Below are positions 1 to 8,512 of a stretch of DNA of 33,875 nt, piece by piece. The notes under the pieces were generated by a model that was given only the letters and a program-made list of their open reading frames with translations, did no database searches and had not been told where the DNA came from. The translations under genes and the position numbers were made by a program. Source of the DNA: Bacteroidaceae bacterium (GTDB lineage: Bacteria > Bacteroidota > Bacteroidia > Bacteroidales > Bacteroidaceae); the NCBI GenBank assembly GCA_017381015.1, contig JAFOCV010000009.1:1-33875 (forward strand), written 5' to 3'. Numbering within the stretch: the first letter of the stretch is position 1; every line of letters begins with the position of its first letter.

Positions 1-1
1 G

Positions 2-184
2 CAGACGGTCAATGCCTATGCCATCGTGCAGCCCACTGACGAAATCAACGGCTTCATCGCTCAGATGAATGCCCTCATCACTCTGACCAAACGCTCTGCA
101 GCCTCCGTAGGCAAGGGTGGTAAGGAGGAGGAACCTACTCCAGAAACGGAAAACGGAGAGGGGAAAACGGAAAACGGAGAGTAA
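2..184 (+). CDS. C-terminal end of an unrecognised protein (partial)
   Basis: The frame is open from the window edge and ends at a TAA at 182-184, giving the last 60 residues of a protein that starts outside the window. The readable part begins QTVNAYAIVQPTDEINGF and continues as a short helical stretch, then a charged low-complexity tail with ENGE-type repeats. The tail is encoded by a tandem gaaaacggagag unit that merges into the direct repeat beyond the stop codon, so the C-terminus has probably been reshaped by repeat expansion. I do not recognise the family with confidence. The sequence faintly recalls DUF6261-type Bacteroidales proteins, but this is only an impression. Confidence 0.55.
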   Translation, partial: QTVNAYAIVQPTDEINGFIAQMNALITLTKRSAASVGKGGKEEEPTPETENGEGKTENGE

Positions 185-288
185 GCGAGAGTAGAATCAA
201 ACTTGTTTGAATTATGCCAAGCGTGAGCTGATTCGACGAAGTCAAAACGGAGACTAAGCGAGAGTAGAATCAAACTTGTTTGAATTAT
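171..288 (+). repeat. 45-bp direct repeat, two copies, with a palindromic core
   Basis: Positions 171-215 and 244-288 are the same 45 bases with one mismatch (G or C at 181/254). The first copy overlaps the end of the upstream CDS, and the second abuts the inverted-repeat element at 289. Each copy contains the palindrome TCAAACTTGTTTGA (197-210 and 270-283), flanked by AAT on the left and A-ATT on the right. The same core with a one-base bulge occurs in the structured repeats around 19 kb and 20.8-22.2 kb. Confidence 0.8.
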
Positions 289-322
289 ATTGCTGTCCGG
301 TAAAATAACTATCTTTGCCCAT
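254..322 (-). pseudogene. Vestigial 5' end of an IS4-type transposase
   Basis: On the minus strand an ATG at 322 opens a 22-codon frame starting MGKDSYFTGQ and ending at a TAG at 256-254. As I recall it, an M-G/N-K-x-x-x-F-T/S-G-Q-P beginning is typical of the IS4-family (DUF4372-type) transposases common in Bacteroidales. After GQ the frame runs out of the element into the neighbouring direct repeat, so only about ten transposase codons remain. A -7-like TACCTTTG lies upstream (plus 348-355). The call rests on a very short match and should be treated as a lead. Confidence 0.4.
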
Positions 323-433
323 GGTTACAATTATGTTTGTGCAAAGGCAAAGGTAACCAAAAGGGCTGATACCTCGTGAGAAGTGTCAGCCCTTAATTTA
401 AATATCGTAAAAAAAGTTTTACCGGACAACAAT
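289..433 (-). mobile_element. MITE-like remnant of an IS element (145 bp)
   Basis: The ends are 17-bp inverted repeats, ATTGCTGTCCGGTAAAA at 289-305 and its inverse at 417-433, with one mismatch. Read on the minus strand, the element holds in order a terminal repeat, a 12-bp hairpin (361-372 with 383-394, one G-U pair), a -7-like TACCTTTG and a transposase-like start codon at 322. The codons for FTGQ lie in the distal inverted repeat, so the IS coding start itself supplies the second end. The left boundary is sharp because the flanking 45-bp repeat is also present without the element. I see no convincing target-site duplication. Confidence 0.6.
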
Positions 434-615
434 AATTTGTTAAGAAAATATCTGCCAAATCCTGCCAAACTCTGTCATACATTATGCCATTTTTAGGAAA
501 AGAACATAGATTCTGCCAGACTGGAATAAGGTTCCTCACAAAAGTTAGCAAACTTCCGCCGACTGGAATAAGGTTCTTCTTAGAAAACCAATAGCAGTAA
601 GAGAGGTAAGTTAAT
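434..615. repeat. Gene-free spacer with short direct repeats
   Basis: The stretch from the upstream CDS end (185) to the SDR stop codon at 616 has no gene. Beyond the IS-like element it contains two 16-bp direct repeats, GACTGGAATAAGGTTC at 519-534 and 561-576, and several CTGCCAAA-like words around 449-470. I see no good terminator for the minus-strand operon that ends at 616. Confidence 0.5.
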
Positions 616-1341
616 CTACCTACTACTAATTTTTAGCTTAACCCATAATGACGAGGGGATAAGGCGCCATAGGGCAACAAGGAGGCGAAAACGCCAGTCG
701 ATGGTTAGCACTCTTTTGCCCTTGGAAATACCTTTCACTATGGTGTTAGCTACGCTCTCAGGCTTCATCATCATGGGGTAATGAAATTCACCGGATAACA
801 TATCTGTGTCTACAAAGCCTGGACGAATATCGGTGAAACGTATATTGTGCCCTTGCATGTGTGCCAACTGGGTGAGTGCTTCCAGGTATGTATTACAGAA
901 GCGCTTTGTGGCAGAATATGAAGGTGCTACTCCTATACCCTTAGTGCCAGCAATGGATGATATAGCAGCTATGTGGCCATGGCCTTGCTGAACAAAATAA
1001 TGATAGGCAAAGGTTATCATACGAGTAAAGGCCAGGGCATTGGTCTCTACCGTGGATAATTCCAATTGGGGGTCAAGACACCTATTTTGCTTGCCTATGC
1101 CACTAACGTGCAGATATAGGTCCATCCCTCCCAAGCACTCTATCAGAGTGGTCAAATGAAATGTCGCATCTTCCTGGGTAATGTCTATTTGAGAAAAGGG
1201 ACAATTGCCCAATTCATTTGAAATACGATGAAGACGCTCTATGCGACGACCTGCTATAGCTACAGAATGTCCCTGAGCATGATATATCCTGGCAAGTTCT
1301 AACCCAATGCCAGAGGTTGCTCCCATGATGACGATATTCAT
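616..1341 (-). CDS. SDR-family NAD(P)-dependent oxidoreductase
   Basis: This 241-residue protein is a classical short-chain dehydrogenase/reductase. The N-terminal Rossmann dinucleotide motif GATSGIG is at residues 7-13, an arginine pair (GRR) follows the second strand as in NADP(H) enzymes, and the catalytic set is Ser128/129, Tyr142 and Lys146 (SYSATK). The usual NNAG is replaced by HVSGIG around residue 79. The last 30 residues are hydrophobic and basic and could lie on the membrane. The substrate cannot be read from the sequence. It is the last gene of the minus-strand cluster, 3 bases after dtd, and is probably co-transcribed with it. Confidence 0.9.
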   Translation of the reverse strand: MNIVIMGATSGIGLELARIYHAQGHSVAIAGRRIERLHRISNELGNCPFSQIDITQEDATFHLTTLIECLGGMDLYLHVSGIGKQNRCLDPQLELSTVETNALAFTRMITFAYHYFVQQGHGHIAAISSIAGTKGIGVAPSYSATKRFCNTYLEALTQLAHMQGHNIRFTDIRPGFVDTDMLSGEFHYPMMMKPESVANTIVKGISKGKRVLTIDWRFRLLVALWRLIPSSLWVKLKISSR

Positions 1342-1344
1342 TGA

Positions 1345-1797
1345 TTATTCTGGATTTTTAGAATCCATAACTATCGTCACAGGACCATCATTGGTAAGGC
1401 TCACCTGCATATCAGCACCGAATTGACCAGTAGGAACAGGGCGACCAAGTTGCTTTTGCAATGCCTGAACAAAATATTCATATAGAGGTATAGCCACACT
1501 AGGGGCGGCTGCATGGATATATGATGGGCGATTGCCCTTGCGATAGGATGCCATCAATGTGAACTGACTTACCACAAGTGCTTCGCCTCCAATATCTTGC
1601 AAACTCAAATTCATCACACCATTGGCATCATCAAAGATGCGAAGACGACTGACCTTGCCCACAAGCCAATCGGCGTCGGCTGTTGTGTCCTCGGGGGTAA
1701 TGCCTAACAAAATCATCACTCCCTTGCCTATCTGACCCACTACTGCATCATTGATGCTAACACTGGCCGAGCTGACACGCTGTATTACTATTCGCAT
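1345..1797 (-). CDS. dtd: D-aminoacyl-tRNA deacylase
   Basis: DTD hydrolyses D-amino acids (and glycine mischarged on tRNA-Ala) from tRNA in the cytoplasm, as a proofreading step. The protein has 150 residues, the normal family length. It carries both active-site signatures: SQFTLMAS at 77-84 (canonical SQFTL) and NDGPVT at 136-141 (canonical NxGPVT, the cross-subunit Gly-cisPro motif). The KGNRPSY segment at 87-93 is also typical. Its start codon lies inside the end of the upstream S41 protease gene (10-base overlap), which suggests translational coupling. Confidence 0.96.
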   Translation of the reverse strand: MRIVIQRVSSASVSINDAVVGQIGKGVMILLGITPEDTTADADWLVGKVSRLRIFDDANGVMNLSLQDIGGEALVVSQFTLMASYRKGNRPSYIHAAAPSVAIPLYEYFVQALQKQLGRPVPTGQFGADMQVSLTNDGPVTIVMDSKNPE

Positions 1798-3419
1798 ATA
1801 CTATCCGTTGGTTCTGGTTTCTGGGGGAATGTCTTATTTTCCAATATTATCTCCACTGAACGCTTGATGGCATTGTCTTCATTGTTCAGATACTGAAGAT
1901 AGTCACTCATCTCACTACAATTGTAGATAATACCAGAATAGATGGCACGCTTAAAGAGTCGCTGGCTCTTGTAGAGCATCAGATTGCGACGTGGCAAAGA
2001 ATGCTTCTGTCCATATCTGGCAAAGCTCTCAAGTAGGTTCTTCTTGTCCATCCATTTAATCTTTTCCTCCAAAGTGGGAAGACTATTCAATTCCTCACGG
2101 TTTTGGTCAACAACCTCAAAACAGAATTGTGAAATCAAACCCGTATATGTAGCTTCCTTATAGTAAGAAGTTACACCTGTACTATCATCTGGAACGAAAA
2201 TATCAGGACGGATGCCACCACCGCCATACACCGTACGTCCTATCTTGGTTTGATAAGCAGGCCCATCCTGACGGATAGAATCTTCTACATAGAATTCTCC
2301 ACGCTGATAGCGCATGAATATCTCGTTTTCGTAATCTTCTCCATGTCCCTTTTCATAAGCCTTCTGAATACAACGACCAGAGGGTGTATGGTATCTGGCT
2401 ATGGTAAGACGCACCACGCTACCATCATTGAACTCTACGGGTTGCTGTACCAAACCCTTGCCATAGGAGCGACGTCCAATGATAGTGCCACGGTCATTAT
2501 CCTGTATAGCTCCAGCAAAGATTTCACTAGAGGATGCACTAGCCTCATCCACAAGCACCACAAGGGGTAAACGTTGGAAGTTGCCATGTCCGTTGGCTTT
2601 GTATTCTTCGCGCGCTACATTACGTCCCTCGGTATATACTATCAAATCGCCCTCCGAGAGGAATTCATTTACCATCTGAATGGCTACATGCATGTAGCCA
2701 CCGCGATTACCACGAAGGTCCACAATTAATGAATTCATACCACTATATCCCAAACGAGCAAGTGCATAAAGCATCTCAGCATATGTTTGTTCGCCAAAAT
2801 TATTTATATGGATATAACCAATGTTATTATCCATCATATAACTTGCATCTACGCTTTCCACAGGGATAGCTCCTCGTGTAACGGTGAAGTAAAGGGGCTC
2901 CTTGTTTCCGTGCCTTCTTATCTCCAATTTGACGTCGGTATCCTTAGGACCCTTGAGATATTTCATCACCTTGGTATTCTGCATCTTGCATAGGTTCTGA
3001 GTATCAGCCTTTATTATACGATCGCCAGCAAGAATGCCAACCTTTTCTGCAGGTCCACCATGTATTACACTCATTACAGTGACGGTGTCGCGCTCCATGC
3101 GAAAACTGACACCAATGCCCGAGAAAGAACCTTTGAGGTCTTCTTCGGCATCCTCGGCATCCTTGGCTGGGATATAAGCCGAATGAGGGTCCAACTCGGA
3201 AAGAATCCTTGGTATTGCTCCTTCCACCAGCTCGGCGGTATTGACGGTATCTACGTATCGGCCTTCTATCAATTGCAGGAGGTAATTTATCTTATTGCCA
3301 CCAGCATTGACAATATATGGTTGGTTCACACCATATTTGGAAGTAAGAAAAGTACCCAACACAATACCTATCACCACACAAATGGCCATGTAAAGGGGTG
3401 TGCGAGATTTATTGCTCAT
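1788..3419 (-). CDS. S41-family C-terminal processing protease (CtpA/Tsp-like)
   Basis: This is a periplasmic serine protease that cuts C-terminal tails of envelope proteins. Residues 9-27 form an N-terminal membrane anchor or signal. A PDZ domain follows at about 97-180 (GIGVSF start, GGPAEKVGILAGDRI loop), then the S41 core with DLRGNRGGY at 234-242, the nucleophile motif SASSSE at 294-299 and the general-base lysine in YGKGLVQ at about 319-325. About 150 residues of C-terminal extension follow, as is common in Bacteroidales members (543 residues in total). It sits 23 bases downstream of the dCMP deaminase gene and overlaps dtd. The exact substrates are unknown. Confidence 0.93.
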   Translation of the reverse strand: MSNKSRTPLYMAICVVIGIVLGTFLTSKYGVNQPYIVNAGGNKINYLLQLIEGRYVDTVNTAELVEGAIPRILSELDPHSAYIPAKDAEDAEEDLKGSFSGIGVSFRMERDTVTVMSVIHGGPAEKVGILAGDRIIKADTQNLCKMQNTKVMKYLKGPKDTDVKLEIRRHGNKEPLYFTVTRGAIPVESVDASYMMDNNIGYIHINNFGEQTYAEMLYALARLGYSGMNSLIVDLRGNRGGYMHVAIQMVNEFLSEGDLIVYTEGRNVAREEYKANGHGNFQRLPLVVLVDEASASSSEIFAGAIQDNDRGTIIGRRSYGKGLVQQPVEFNDGSVVRLTIARYHTPSGRCIQKAYEKGHGEDYENEIFMRYQRGEFYVEDSIRQDGPAYQTKIGRTVYGGGGIRPDIFVPDDSTGVTSYYKEATYTGLISQFCFEVVDQNREELNSLPTLEEKIKWMDKKNLLESFARYGQKHSLPRRNLMLYKSQRLFKRAIYSGIIYNCSEMSDYLQYLNNEDNAIKRSVEIILENKTFPQKPEPTDSICE

Positions 3420-3442
3420 AGAAATCTTAAAAAAGAAATGAA

Positions 3443-3874
3443 TTATTCATTATTAATAGGAAGGAATTCCACCTGAATGCCTGCACGACGAAGTAAATCC
3501 ACGCCATCGGTCAAACGATATTCTCTGCTATAAACAACACGTCTGATACCTGCCTGGATAATTAGTTTGGCGCACTCGATACATGGAGAATCCGTAACAT
3601 ACAATGTGGCTCCATCAGAATTATTGCCAGAACGTGCAATCTTGGTAATGGCATTGGCCTCGGCATGCAAAACATAGGGATAGGTTACATTGGTATCGTC
3701 TTCGCAAATATTAGGAAAACCGCTAGGGGTACCATTGAAACCATCAGAGATTATCATCTTGTCCTTCACGATGAGTGCACCTACCTGGCGACGCTGACAA
3801 TAGCTGTTTTCACTCCAAATGGTTGCCATACGCAAATATCTGCGATCTAGCATTGTATTCTTATCATGATTCAT
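3443..3874 (-). CDS. dCMP deaminase (zinc-dependent cytidine/deoxycytidylate deaminase family)
   Basis: The enzyme deaminates dCMP to dUMP and so feeds thymidylate synthesis. The 143-residue protein has the zinc site of the family: HAE at 70-72 (His ligand and catalytic Glu) and PCIEC at 97-101 (two Cys ligands). The extended loop with FNGTPSGFPN at 46-55 is the feature that separates dCMP deaminases (ComEB-like) from cytidine deaminases. It lies between the M3 peptidase and the S41 protease with short gaps (43 and 23 bases), in the same direction. Confidence 0.93.
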   Translation of the reverse strand: MNHDKNTMLDRRYLRMATIWSENSYCQRRQVGALIVKDKMIISDGFNGTPSGFPNICEDDTNVTYPYVLHAEANAITKIARSGNNSDGATLYVTDSPCIECAKLIIQAGIRRVVYSREYRLTDGVDLLRRAGIQVEFLPINNE

Positions 3875-3917
3875 ATCCTTATTATATTAATAATGTGACT
3901 TAGTATATAAAAATGTC

Positions 3918-5957
3918 TTAATCATTGCTGGTAATACCATTGCGCCTCAGCAATGCCTCGATTGTGGGTTCATCTCCACGGAAATTCTTGTACAAGGTCA
4001 TGGGATGCTCCGAACATCCGCGAGAGAGAACCTCCCGACGGAAACGCTGAGCAGTATCTGAATTGAATATTCCCTCTTTTTGGAATACACTGAAGGCATC
4101 GGCATCAAGAACTTCTGCCCACTTGTAACTATAATATCCAGCTGAGTATCCACCTGACATAATGTGACCAAAACGCACACTCATGCAACTATCGTCCAAG
4201 GATTTAAGTACGATAGCTGGTGTCCATGCTTCACGCTCAAAGGTTGGTATGTCTGTCTCAAGAGGAGTGGTCAATGTATAGTATGCCATATCCAGCAAAC
4301 AGAAACTTACCTGACGGCAACATGCATATCCGCACTGGAAATTACGGCTCTCTCTGATACGAGTGATTAGTTCTGCTGGCATCGGTTCGTTCGTCTCATA
4401 ATGTTTGGCAAAGGTAGCCAGGAACTCTGATTCTATAGCATAGTTTTCCATAAACTGAGAGGGCAACTCCACAAAATCCCAATACACATTGGTACAAGAC
4501 AATGCTTCATAACGAACCTGAGAGAAAATGGCATGAAGAGCATGACCAAATTCATGAAGGAAAGTCTCCACCTCGCCAAGGGTAAGTAGCGCAGGGCGTT
4601 CCTTGGTGGGTTTGGTAAAATTCATCACAATAGATACGATAGGACGCACATTCTCTCCAGTGGAGTCTTCTATCCATTGTTCGCGATATGTAGTCATCCA
4701 TGCACCGGCATGCTTATTGGCACGAGGATGGAAGTCTGCCAACAATACAGCCAGGAATGTGCCATCGGCATCAAGAACGCGATATGCCACTACATCGGGA
4801 TGATATACAGGGATATCATCTGCCTGATGGAAGGTGATACCATACAATCTTGTGGCTAGAGAAAAGACACCCTCCTTTACCTTCTCCAACTGGAGGTAAG
4901 GACGAAGCATCTCGCTATCTATATTGTAGCGTTGCATCTTGAGCAGATAGCCATAATGAGAGAAATCCCATGGCTGAAGCGTAAAGTCTTCACCTTCTTT
5001 TTCCTTGGCCAATTGTTCTATCTCCTCTACTTCCTTCAGTGCAACAGGGCGATAGGATTTGAGCAGTTTCTCCATCAAGTCGGTCACATGCTCGGTATCC
5101 TGTGCCATACGTCGCTCCAGGACAAAGTCGGCATAGTTCTTATATCCCATGACTTGTGCCAACTTCTGACGTAGATTGACGATAGAGCGTACGTTCTCAA
5201 AGTTATTGTTCTCATTGTCGTGAGTACAAATGGAGTTCATGGCACGATATACTTTTTCTCTAAGGTCACGTCGCTGGCTATATTGCATAAAGGGACCATA
5301 AGAGGGTGCCTGAAGAGTGATTATCCATCCTTCTAGACCTCTGTTCTCCGCCTCTTGTCGGGCGGCGACAATGGCACTCTCGGGAAGTCCCAGCAAATCG
5401 TCTTCATCAGTAAGATGCATTGTCCATGCATTGGTATCGTGCAATTCATTTTGCGAGAATTGCAAGGACAATTGCGATAGCTGGGTACGTAGCTGTGCCA
5501 GCTCTTCTTTCTTTTCTTTAGGTAGATTGGCACCAGTTCTCAGGAAACCATCATAAATCTTGTCCATCAGAATCTGTTGCTCAGTATCCAATTCGTGTCG
5601 CTTCTCCCATACGTGTTTGATGCGCAAGAAGAGTTTCTCATTCATCATGATGCTATTGGAGTGTTCACTGAGCAGGGGAGACATCTTCTGAGACAATTCT
5701 TCCATTTCAGGGCTATTGCAAGCCGAAAGCAGATTAAAAAAAACACTTGTGACGTTTTCCAACATCTCTCCCGTCTTGGGAAGGATAGTGTTTTCAAATG
5801 TTGGTTCTTCCGGGTTATTGCAAAGGGCTTCGATAGCTACTTTCTCCAGGCGCATACCTTCCATCATTGCTGGTTCGTAGTGCTCGAAGAGTATTTTGTC
5901 GAAAGGTGGAGTTTCGTATGGGGTATTATATTTTTTACCGAAAAAAGGATTTTGCAT
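3918..5957 (-). CDS. dcp: M3-family zinc metallopeptidase (peptidyl-dipeptidase Dcp type)
   Basis: Dcp/oligopeptidase A enzymes remove dipeptides from, or cut within, short peptides during protein turnover. The protein has 679 residues, the standard family length. The zinc motif HEFGH is at 468-472, with the third ligand Glu at about 497 (VELPSQFMENYA). The long helical N-terminal half (residues 1-330) forms the channel lid. There is no signal peptide, so it should be cytoplasmic. The SGGYSAGYYSY segment near the C-terminus is the substrate-binding loop of the family. Whether it is strictly a dipeptidyl carboxypeptidase or an oligopeptidase cannot be decided from sequence alone. Confidence 0.93.
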   Translation of the reverse strand: MQNPFFGKKYNTPYETPPFDKILFEHYEPAMMEGMRLEKVAIEALCNNPEEPTFENTILPKTGEMLENVTSVFFNLLSACNSPEMEELSQKMSPLLSEHSNSIMMNEKLFLRIKHVWEKRHELDTEQQILMDKIYDGFLRTGANLPKEKKEELAQLRTQLSQLSLQFSQNELHDTNAWTMHLTDEDDLLGLPESAIVAARQEAENRGLEGWIITLQAPSYGPFMQYSQRRDLREKVYRAMNSICTHDNENNNFENVRSIVNLRQKLAQVMGYKNYADFVLERRMAQDTEHVTDLMEKLLKSYRPVALKEVEEIEQLAKEKEGEDFTLQPWDFSHYGYLLKMQRYNIDSEMLRPYLQLEKVKEGVFSLATRLYGITFHQADDIPVYHPDVVAYRVLDADGTFLAVLLADFHPRANKHAGAWMTTYREQWIEDSTGENVRPIVSIVMNFTKPTKERPALLTLGEVETFLHEFGHALHAIFSQVRYEALSCTNVYWDFVELPSQFMENYAIESEFLATFAKHYETNEPMPAELITRIRESRNFQCGYACCRQVSFCLLDMAYYTLTTPLETDIPTFEREAWTPAIVLKSLDDSCMSVRFGHIMSGGYSAGYYSYKWAEVLDADAFSVFQKEGIFNSDTAQRFRREVLSRGCSEHPMTLYKNFRGDEPTIEALLRRNGITSND

Positions 5958-5976
5958 AGTGTATATGTATATAAAA

Positions 5977-6636
5977 CTATTGTGGTAAATGTTTGAATGT
6001 AATATGTTCTCGTGTCAACACAACCATTTCTGCTTCCTGCATTTGTCGCAAGGTAATGGAAACGTTTAACCTTGTTTCATCTATCAATTTGGCCAAGGTT
6101 GTCATTTTTATTTTCAAGCGCTTAGGCCAATTTTGTGTATAAGAAATGCGTTGTATCAGTTTTAGTATCTTGTCTTGTATATCTGTTGTTTCTAATGAAA
6201 TTGACGATTCGTATTGTCGTTCTATTCTACTGGACATTCTCGTAAGAAGGTTCATTCGGAAAACCTCATTGTGCATAAGGAATTGCATCGTATGGCTTCT
6301 GTCTGCTACCAGCAATCGTCCATTGGTCAGTGGTCGATACGTGTGATTGTATGTCTGAGAACGATTCCATAGTGCCTCTTCTTCTATCACGGCAGGGGCA
6401 TGTATTTCTTCTTCCAATGTCCATTCATTTCCCTTCGATATGCACATAAGCGAGCCTTCCATGAGCATAGTTAGCATATTGCAATGCTGGCCGCTTCGAA
6501 TAATGTATCCCTCTTCTGGCTCTATACTTACTATCCTAAAAGCTCCACGCTCTTGCATGTGCAAAATCTGCTCGGCACTGACTCCCTGAAGCAAGGGAAG
6601 TGTGGTTACTTTTAGATAGAAATCTGATATAGGCAT
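5977..6636 (-). CDS. Crp/Fnr-family transcriptional regulator
   Basis: This 219-residue protein has the Crp/Fnr layout: a cyclic-nucleotide-binding-like beta-roll at about residues 15-115, a long dimerisation helix at about 120-140 and a C-terminal winged helix-turn-helix at about 170-210 (TTLAKLIDETRLNVSITL). The PxGE/RxS phosphate-binding signature of true cAMP binders is not evident, and there is no Fe-S cysteine cluster, so the effector is unknown. It sits 19 bases upstream of the M3 peptidase gene and 56 bases downstream of apbE, within the long minus-strand cluster. Nothing in the sequence shows its target sites. Confidence 0.87.
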   Translation of the reverse strand: MPISDFYLKVTTLPLLQGVSAEQILHMQERGAFRIVSIEPEEGYIIRSGQHCNMLTMLMEGSLMCISKGNEWTLEEEIHAPAVIEEEALWNRSQTYNHTYRPLTNGRLLVADRSHTMQFLMHNEVFRMNLLTRMSSRIERQYESSISLETTDIQDKILKLIQRISYTQNWPKRLKIKMTTLAKLIDETRLNVSITLRQMQEAEMVVLTREHITFKHLPQ

Positions 6637-6692
6637 TTAAGGTATAAACGAGAAAGAGTGAAAAACATTTCACATGGACAAGTGAGAGAGGA

Positions 6693-7709
6693 CTAATCCT
6701 CCTTCTGAAGATTGTTCCACGTCTGATAATTGCCTAAACTATCTGCATAGATGAAATATACCTGCAACTCGGGATGAGCTTCCACTACCTCCTTGGCTTT
6801 CTCTATGCCCATAACCATGAAACTGGTGGCAAAAGCATCGGCCATAGCACATGTTGGTGCAACAACCGTACTTGAAAGGAGGCTATGCTGAACAGGGCGT
6901 CCTGTAGCTGGATTTATCGTGTGTGATAGCTTACGTCCATCTTCTGTTATATAAAAGTTGCGATAATTACCACTTGTGGCCATAGCACGATTATGTACGT
7001 CAACCACTTCCTGAATCTCATTGTTGGTACTAGTTGAGTCCTCAACAGGTCTATTTATTCCTATATGCCATGCTTCTCCCTTTGGATTATTGCCACGACT
7101 AACTATTTCTCCTCCAATCTCTACGATGAAATCCTTTACTCCATAGCTTTCCAACAAACTTGCCACCTGGTCAGAACCAAAACCCTTGGCAATGGCACTG
7201 AGGTCTATGATGATATCGGGATTTTGCTTTACTATCCTATCGCCTTCTATTGTTATGAATCTATAGTCTACATTGGCACGCAAACTATCTACCTGCTCAT
7301 CGGTGGGCAAACTGCCATTCTTAAAACCGAAGCCCCATGCATTGACCAAAGGACCTACTGTTACGTCAAAAGCTCCATCCGTAGCCTCCGAAACACTTTG
7401 TGCCATTGGCAATATAAAAGCCAAATGCTCATCCAAAGAATCTGTCTCACCTCTATTGATTCTGGACAAAGTACTTTTAGGATTGAACATTGACAAGGAA
7501 GCATCCACTTCTCTGAGGCATGACATGATTGTGTCACGCAAATCTTCTGAATGAGTATATGTCACACTCATCTGGGTGCCAAAGATACGTTCTGTAAATT
7601 TGCGTACCTGTCCTCTAGATGTCTGTCCTTGATTGTTATTAATGGCAATAAAAATAGTGCCTGCAATCAAAAATATAAGGAAGAAAATCTGTTTTTTATT
7701 GAGCTTCAT
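6693..7709 (-). CDS. apbE: FAD:protein FMN transferase
   Basis: ApbE transfers FMN from FAD to a Ser/Thr of target proteins such as NqrB, NqrC and RnfG, on the outside of the cytoplasmic membrane. The 338-residue protein has an N-terminal hydrophobic segment (about 7-23) without a lipobox Cys, so it is probably anchored rather than lipidated. Family motifs occur in order: DGAFDVTVGPLVNAWGFG (111-128), DLSAIAKGFGSD (169-180), VEIGGE (196-201), ATSGNYRNF (244-252), HTINPATGRP (263-272) and DAFATSFMVMG (291-301, metal and flavin binding). No flavinylation target is encoded nearby in this window. Confidence 0.95.
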   Translation of the reverse strand: MKLNKKQIFFLIFLIAGTIFIAINNNQGQTSRGQVRKFTERIFGTQMSVTYTHSEDLRDTIMSCLREVDASLSMFNPKSTLSRINRGETDSLDEHLAFILPMAQSVSEATDGAFDVTVGPLVNAWGFGFKNGSLPTDEQVDSLRANVDYRFITIEGDRIVKQNPDIIIDLSAIAKGFGSDQVASLLESYGVKDFIVEIGGEIVSRGNNPKGEAWHIGINRPVEDSTSTNNEIQEVVDVHNRAMATSGNYRNFYITEDGRKLSHTINPATGRPVQHSLLSSTVVAPTCAMADAFATSFMVMGIEKAKEVVEAHPELQVYFIYADSLGNYQTWNNLQKED

Positions 7710-7734
7710 AATTCTATTTTTGATAAAATATATT

Positions 7735-8490
7735 TTACTTTCCTTTCTTCATGGTACGACCAAAATCGAAAATAAGATTTACCGTACCGCCCCAACAATT
7801 AGGACCATTAGGACCAAAACCTGGTATGTACCATGGTTCACCAAATTCGTAATGCTTCTGCGAGAAACGGAATTTATACCTGGCATTCCAACCAATACGT
7901 ATGAAACTCCATATCTTTGCCTCAAGACCAAAGACGGCTTCGCCCCACATTGCACTTGCATCTATCCCTCTCATGTCAATGGGAATTGTCTCTCCCCATA
8001 CAGGGTCAGTGATAGCAGGACCTATGAAGTCATATTCGAATGAACTATAACCAAATCTGAAACCTAGCATCAACCTGTTGGAAGTACGCTTCTTGTTGGC
8101 ATTGATATCAAAACCTGCACGAAAATATGGTGCGGTAGTATGAAACTCATTGTCTTTGGAGTTACCAATTCTGTTACCCTCTGCCACTCCCAACTCGAAG
8201 ATGGGAAATATCTTTTCGCGTATATTCAAACGACCTGCTATTTCTATTTGCGAAAAGGTGCTGCCAGCCGACTTCATTACCAATCCAACTACATCCGCAC
8301 TAACACCAAAACCAGAAATGAAATACAACTTTTCCTCCTTGGGTCCTTCCCACTTCATGGCACCGGGACGTCCCATGGGCTTAACATCGGCAGAGGCTGA
8401 TACGATTGTATCTGCTACTACCTCTTGCGCAAAGAGCATCTTGTTTGCAAGAGTTGTAAATAACAAAAGTATTAGTAATACTCTCTTCAT
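7735..8490 (-). CDS. Secreted or outer-membrane beta-rich protein, DUF6048-like
   Basis: The 251-residue protein starts with a clear signal peptide (MKRVLLILLLFTTLANKMLFAQ, cut near residue 21). The rest is rich in alternating hydrophobic and aromatic strands (RAGFDIN, LMLGFRFGYSS, IRIGWNARYKFRF) and ends in a strand-like NLIFDFGR segment, like a small outer-membrane beta-barrel. Its length and its pairing with the lipoprotein gene directly upstream (22-base gap) match the DUF6048/DUF6452 neighbours that I recall from Bacteroides genomes. The function is unknown. Co-occurrence with a polyprenol-type glycosyltransferase suggests an envelope role, which is inference. Confidence 0.75.
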   Translation of the reverse strand: MKRVLLILLLFTTLANKMLFAQEVVADTIVSASADVKPMGRPGAMKWEGPKEEKLYFISGFGVSADVVGLVMKSAGSTFSQIEIAGRLNIREKIFPIFELGVAEGNRIGNSKDNEFHTTAPYFRAGFDINANKKRTSNRLMLGFRFGYSSFEYDFIGPAITDPVWGETIPIDMRGIDASAMWGEAVFGLEAKIWSFIRIGWNARYKFRFSQKHYEFGEPWYIPGFGPNGPNCWGGTVNLIFDFGRTMKKGK

Positions 8491-8512
8491 AAAGTAATGT
8501 TTCCTAATATAA

